This document shows positions 60,675-64,000 of a stretch of DNA of 64,000 bases, piece after piece. The stretch's first letter is position 1. Each line of letters begins with the position of its first letter. The DNA is taken from positions 26,177-90,176 of the forward strand of contig JBEKJP010000058.1 in the NCBI GenBank assembly GCA_050011155.1, written 5' to 3'. The DNA comes from Palsa-504 sp050011155 (GTDB lineage Bacteria; Actinomycetota; Actinomycetes; Streptosporangiales; Streptosporangiaceae). Position numbers and translations under genes: made by a program. The notes under the pieces are model-generated. The model worked only from the letters and a program-made list of their open reading frames with translations. It did not search any database and had not been told where the DNA came from.

Positions 60675-61481
60675 TTGACTAGCACCCCTTCCGCCCCTCG
60701 CGTCGCGCTCGTCACGGGCGCGGCGCGGGGCATCGGCGCGGCCACGGTGGCCGCGCTGGCGGCCGGCGGCTGGCGGGTCGTCGCGGTGGACATCTGCGCC
60801 GACGACCCGGCGCTGCCGTACGCCCTGGGCACCCGGGCCGAGCTCGACGCGGTGGCCGGCGCGGCCCCGGACCCGGCCGCGGTCGTGGCGGCCGAAGCCG
60901 ACACCAGGGACCCGGACGCGCTGGCGGCCGCGGTCCGGCTGGCCGAGGAACGCTGGGGCGGCCTGGACGCGGCGGTCGCGGCCGCGGGCGTGATCGCCGG
61001 CGGCGTCCCGGCCTGGCAGGTACCGCCCGACCGGGAGCGGGCCGTGCTCGACATCGACCTCGGCGGCGTGCTGAACCTGGCCCGGGTGGCGGTGCCGGCC
61101 TTGCTGCGCCGGCCGGAGCCGCGCCACGGGCGCTTCCTGGCCGTCGCCTCCGCGGCGGCGACCCGCGGCCTGCCCATGCTCGCCGCCTACTGCGCCGCCA
61201 AAGCGGGCGTGGCCGGCTTCATCCGGGCCCTAGGCGCCGAACTCGGCGGCACCGGCGTCACCGCCAACGCGGTCAGCCCCGGCTCGACCGCGACCCCCAT
61301 CCTGGACGAGAGTGCCCGGCTCTACGACCTGCCCGCGGCGGCCGCGTTCGCCGCGCAGCAGCCGCTCGGACGGCTGCTCGACCCGGCCGAGGTGGCCGCG
61401 GTCCTGGCCTTCCTGGCCGGGGACGGCGCCAGCGCCATGACCGGCGCCGTCGTCCCGGTCGACGGAGGCCTGGCCCTGTAA
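60675..61481 (+). CDS. SDR-family oxidoreductase of the mycofactocin region
   Basis: 268 residues. VALVTGAARGIGAATVAALAAGGWRVVAVDI, an NAG-like AAAGVIAGG, catalytic Ser in LAVASAAATRG and Tyr/Lys in AAYCAAKAGVAGF, and the end VVPVDGGLAL. The insert between the second and third strands (LGTRAELDAVAGAAPD) is typical of SDRs that sit in mycofactocin loci and keep their NAD tightly bound, needing mycofactocin as external acceptor; that assignment is inference. Start is TTG 60675. It lies close behind the ABM gene. Confidence 0.88.
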   Translation: MTSTPSAPRVALVTGAARGIGAATVAALAAGGWRVVAVDICADDPALPYALGTRAELDAVAGAAPDPAAVVAAEADTRDPDALAAAVRLAEERWGGLDAAVAAAGVIAGGVPAWQVPPDRERAVLDIDLGGVLNLARVAVPALLRRPEPRHGRFLAVASAAATRGLPMLAAYCAAKAGVAGFIRALGAELGGTGVTANAVSPGSTATPILDESARLYDLPAAAAFAAQQPLGRLLDPAEVAAVLAFLAGDGASAMTGAVVPVDGGLAL

Positions 61482-61498
61482 GTTAATCCTCCAGCGCC

Positions 61499-61939
61499 CT
61501 AGTCCTCGAGAGCAGCGTCAAGCGTGATGTCCACGCCGGTGAGCGCCTTGCTGACCGGGCAGCCCGCCTTGGCCGCCTGGGCCTGCTCGAGGAACTGCTC
61601 GGCGGTGAGGCCGTCCACCTCGCCGCGCACGGTGAGCTTGATGCCGGTGAGCTTGAACCCGCCGGCCGGGTCCGGGCCGAGCGACACGTCGGCCTGCACA
61701 TCCAGCGCCTGCGGGGTGCCGCCGGCCTGGCCGATCAGCGCGGACAGCTGCATGGCGTAGCAGGCGGAGTGGGCGGCCGCGATGAGCTCCTCGGGGCTGG
61801 TATACCCGCCGGCGTCGTCGGCGGCCCGCTTGGGGAAGGACACCTCGTAGGTGGCGAGCTTGGAGCTGGTCAGCTCGACTTGGCCAGAGCCCTGCTCCAG
61901 GGTGCCGGTCCAGCCGGTCCGTGCGGTACGAGTGGGCAT
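61499..61939 (-). CDS. OsmC-family peroxiredoxin-like protein
   Basis: 146 residues. The two redox cysteines are in HSACYAMQLSALI and KAGCPVSKAL; YTSPEELIAAAHSACYAM is the OsmC signature. Acts on organic hydroperoxides in the cytoplasm, usually fed by lipoyl or thiol reductants. ATG 61939 has GAGGAGT upstream. Just beyond its stop lies a second, imperfect copy of the last codons (LED-stop), another sign of 3'-end duplication. Confidence 0.93.
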   Translation of the reverse strand: MPTRTARTGWTGTLEQGSGQVELTSSKLATYEVSFPKRAADDAGGYTSPEELIAAAHSACYAMQLSALIGQAGGTPQALDVQADVSLGPDPAGGFKLTGIKLTVRGEVDGLTAEQFLEQAQAAKAGCPVSKALTGVDITLDAALED

Positions 61940-62041
61940 CGGTACTCCTCATCGTCTTTGATCTGTCGTCGGTCCCAACCCTAGACCGCCGCCGCCCGGG
62001 CCCGTTACATAGGCAGGCAGGGGTCACGTAGGTTTGCATGC

Positions 62042-63463
62042 ATGGCGGCGAAGAAGAGTAACGACCACGACCTGGCGCCCACGGTGTTCGTCCTGTTCGG
62101 CGCGACCGGCGACCTGGCCAAACGGATGGTTCTGCCGGCCTTCTACCGGCTGAGCCTGGAGGGGCTGCTGCCCCGGGACTGGCGGCTGGTCGGCAACGGC
62201 CGCGGCAACGTGGCGCACGAGGACTTCCGCAAGCACGTCCACGAGGCGCTCGAGCAGTTCGGCCCGAAGCCGGAACCCGCGGACTGGAAGTCGTTCTCCG
62301 AGCGGGTCTGGTTCGCCGGCGGCGGCTTCACCAGCGACAGCCCCGGCACCCTGCTCGACGTGCTGGCCAAGGCGCGCGAGGCGACGGGCGGGGATCCGCA
62401 GCTCGTGCACTACCTCGCGATCCCGCCGGTCGCGTTCCCCGAGACGACCAAGGCGCTCGGCCAGCACGGGCTGACCAAGGACGCCCGGGTGGTGTACGAA
62501 AAGCCGTTTGGCACCTCGCCGGAGGCGTTCCGGGCCCTGGACAAGGAGGTCCACTCGGTCCTGGACGAGCAGCAGGTCTACCGGATCGACCACTTCCTGG
62601 GCAAGGAGGCGACCCAGGACCTGCACATGCTGCGCTTCGCGAACGGGCTGTTCGCCTCGATGTGGGACCGCGAGCACGTGGAGTCGGTGCAGATCGACGT
62701 GCCGGAGAAGCTCGGCATCACCGACCGGTCGGTGTTCTACGACGCGACCGGCGCGGTCCTGGACATGCTGGTCACGCACCTATATCAGGTGGCCGCCGAG
62801 ATCGCGATGGAGCCGCCGGCCTCGCTGGGCGCGATGGACCTGCAGGCCGCCCGGGAGAAGGTGATCTCCTGCTTCCGCCCGCTCGACCCCGCCGAGGTGG
62901 TGCTCGGCCAGTTCACCGGGTACCACGACGTGCCCGGGGTGGCGGCGAAGTCGAGCATGGACACCTACGTGGCGGCCCGGCTGTGGATCGACACCCCCCG
63001 CTGGCGCGGCGTGCCGTTCTACCTGCGCACCGGCAAGCGGCTGGCGGAGACCAAGCAGCGGGTCAGCCTGATCCTGCGCGAGCCGGAGGGCCCGCTGGCC
63101 GGGAAGCTGCCCACCGAGTCGAACGTGCTGTCGTTCTCCCTGGCCGGCGACGGCGAGATCGACCTGTCGCTGATCGCCAAGAAGCCAGGCCCGGGCCTGG
63201 ACCTGGACCGCGGCACCGCCGCGCTGCCGCTGTCGGGCCTGGCCGGCGCCGACCCGCTGCCGCCGTACGTACGGCTGATCCACGACACCCTCACCGGCGA
63301 CCGCTCGCTGTTCACCCGCCCGGACGGGCTGGCCGCGGTGTGGAAGTCGGTCGGCCCGCTGCTGACGAACCGTCCGAAGGTAGCCCCTTACGCGCCGGGC
63401 TCGTGGGGCCCGGCCGAAGCTCGCGCGCTCATCGCGCCGGGGCGGTGGCTACTGGGACAGTGA
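62042..63463 (+). CDS. zwf: Glucose-6-phosphate 1-dehydrogenase
   Basis: 473 residues, the oxidative pentose-phosphate entry step. The nucleotide loop is VLFGATGDLAKRMVLPA; the substrate/catalytic site is RIDHFLGKEATQDL; FYLRTGKRL and YVRLIHDTLTGDRSLF are the conserved C-terminal elements. It stands alone, not in the usual opcA/pgl/tal cluster, so it may be a paralog, perhaps an F420- or stress-linked one; cofactor preference cannot be read. The first ATG after ACGTAGGTTTGC is used; ribosome site weak. Confidence 0.95.
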   Translation: MAAKKSNDHDLAPTVFVLFGATGDLAKRMVLPAFYRLSLEGLLPRDWRLVGNGRGNVAHEDFRKHVHEALEQFGPKPEPADWKSFSERVWFAGGGFTSDSPGTLLDVLAKAREATGGDPQLVHYLAIPPVAFPETTKALGQHGLTKDARVVYEKPFGTSPEAFRALDKEVHSVLDEQQVYRIDHFLGKEATQDLHMLRFANGLFASMWDREHVESVQIDVPEKLGITDRSVFYDATGAVLDMLVTHLYQVAAEIAMEPPASLGAMDLQAAREKVISCFRPLDPAEVVLGQFTGYHDVPGVAAKSSMDTYVAARLWIDTPRWRGVPFYLRTGKRLAETKQRVSLILREPEGPLAGKLPTESNVLSFSLAGDGEIDLSLIAKKPGPGLDLDRGTAALPLSGLAGADPLPPYVRLIHDTLTGDRSLFTRPDGLAAVWKSVGPLLTNRPKVAPYAPGSWGPAEARALIAPGRWLLGQ

Positions 63464-63680
63464 CGCCGAGCTGGGCCGTCAGCGTGGCGTGATCCCAGAG
63501 CACGCGCACCGAGCGGATCTTCGTCCGGTGGAAGCCGACCACGGCGATGGCCAGCACCTCGGCCCGCCGGAAGGTCGGCTCGGCCCCGGGCAGCAGCCAG
63601 GGCAGCTCCCGCATGAACTGGGCGATGGCGGTGGTCACCTCTACAGACCTACCCATTCCGCCCGTCCACCGCCGTCTCAC
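63429..63680 (-). pseudogene. NTF2-like (ester-cyclase-type) C-terminal fragment
   Basis: Reads FMRELPWLLPGAEPTFRRAEV, AIAVVGFHRTKI and VRVLWDHATLTAQLGVT, the last third of a SnoaL/NTF2-like protein of about 150 residues. The N-terminal two thirds is missing and several conserved positions have changed. Its end overlaps the zwf 3' end by 35 bases on the other strand. No clear start. Confidence 0.6.
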
Positions 63681-63727
63681 CAGGAGATTTTTACCAAACG
63701 GGGTTTCGTCCCCGCCCCGCTCCCCGC

Positions 63728-63890
63728 CTACCCGGCCGCGGAAGAAACGAGCAGGTCCGAGGCCACTGTCGCCCCGTCAACGCGGATCGTGGCAGCCACG
63801 GCCTTCGCCCGGGCCTGGACCCCGGGATCCAGGGCCAGGCCGAGCGCGGCGGACGGCGGCAAGACCTCGGCCGGCCTGTAGCCGGCCGGT
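63728..63890 (-). pseudogene. Glycosyltransferase (GT1/MGT) C-terminal fragment
   Basis: LALDPGVQARAKAVAATIRV and DGATVASDLLV resemble the last helices of macrolide/sterol-type glycosyltransferases. Only about 50 residues are present, with no start codon context, next to the divergent helicase gene. Weak match, by eye. Confidence 0.45.
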
Positions 63891-63931
63891 TCTTCGGGCG
63901 GAATGTCGGAACCCCCAGGTAGCGTGAGCGC

Positions 63932-64000
63932 GTGCTCGAGTCGTTTCATCCCGCCGTGCGCCGCTGGTTCGAGGGCCGGTTCCCGGACGGGCCGACCGAG
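63932..64000 (+). CDS. DEAD/DEAH-box helicase (Lhr-like), N-terminal 23 codons, runs off right edge
   Basis: GTG 63932 reads VLESFHPAVRRWFEGRFPDG then PTE at the window end. This matches the N-terminal pattern of large Lhr-type ATP-dependent helicases (FHPAVRxWF...PT, before the Q motif). GTAGCGTGAGC upstream gives no strong ribosome site. The call rests on 23 residues only. Confidence 0.6.
   Translation, partial: MLESFHPAVRRWFEGRFPDGPTE

Overview
The window is high-GC DNA from an actinomycete (Actinomycetota), probably a soil mycelial lineage close to the Streptosporangiales or a neighbouring order. The order is an inference. The support is the mycofactocin genes, the F420-type oxidoreductases (PPOX, luciferase-like and Ddn-like families), two DUF222/13E12 HNH proteins, an ECF41-type sigma factor, the many TetR/MarR/PadR/HxlR regulators, and the frequent GTG/TTG starts and 4-base GTGA/ATGA overlaps. 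No rRNA, tRNA, CRISPR array, phage or insertion sequence was found.

Layout. 1-4.3 kb: 5' part of dnaE (runs off the left edge) and a 13E12 HNH gene with a broken C-terminus. 4.2-10.3 kb: PadR regulator with an operator over its start, L-2-hydroxyglutarate oxidase, a secreted protein/DUF6529/Rieske redox module, a MarR-phosphotransferase pair and a divergent siderophore-interacting flavoprotein. 10.3-16 kb: COG4705-like membrane protein, crotonase, DUF3500 protein, HxlR/SDR divergent pair and a large membrane protein. 16-23 kb: stand-alone CYP102-type diflavin reductase, a frameshifted small gene, an asparaginase pseudogene, a DUF4132 protein and a SulP transporter. 23-33 kb: ThDP enzyme-PPOX-flavin monooxygenase operon, SDR/ECF41 sigma/GNAT, MarR/ABC exporter, D-2-hydroxyacid dehydrogenase and a frameshifted DUF4253 gene. 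33-44 kb: a pair of paralogous secreted proteins, an AMP-ligase remnant, a PHP-UvrD fusion helicase, EamA/LysR, VOC, TetR/hydrolase and TetR/LLM divergent pairs. 44-52 kb: a second 13E12 gene flanked by two copies of the 3' end of a peptidase-E-like gene, then isochorismatase, ssb, a wrecked acyl-CoA ligase, an enolase-superfamily gene and a methyltransferase remnant. 52-57 kb: phytanoyl dioxygenase, GMC oxidoreductase, TetR, Ddn-like and YceI proteins, rhomboid protease. 57-61.5 kb: mycofactocin locus (mftR, mftA, mftB, mftC), a chimeric pseudogene, a small monooxygenase and an SDR. 61.5-64 kb: OsmC, zwf, two gene remnants and the start of a helicase that runs off the right edge.

How the genes work together. 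The clearest pathway is mycofactocin: MftR represses, MftA is the peptide ending in IDGMCGVY, MftB presents it, and MftC (radical SAM) decarboxylates and crosslinks its C-terminus. The later genes mftD, mftE and mftF are not next to it; a fusion of SDR and AAA-ATPase fragments lies directly downstream. Several divergent regulator/enzyme pairs carry inverted repeats in the shared intergenic region, which makes local autoregulation likely.

Two themes stand out. First, many genes have short tandem duplications (4, 13, 14, 15, 20 bp) at or near their 3' ends; in three genes removing one unit restores a conserved C-terminus. Second, there is a high load of gene remnants with internal deletions (asparaginase, two acyl-CoA ligases, methyltransferase, SDR/ATPase chimera, NTF2-like and glycosyltransferase fragments). 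The window therefore looks like accessory chromosome in active decay, with a few conserved anchors (dnaE, ssb, zwf).
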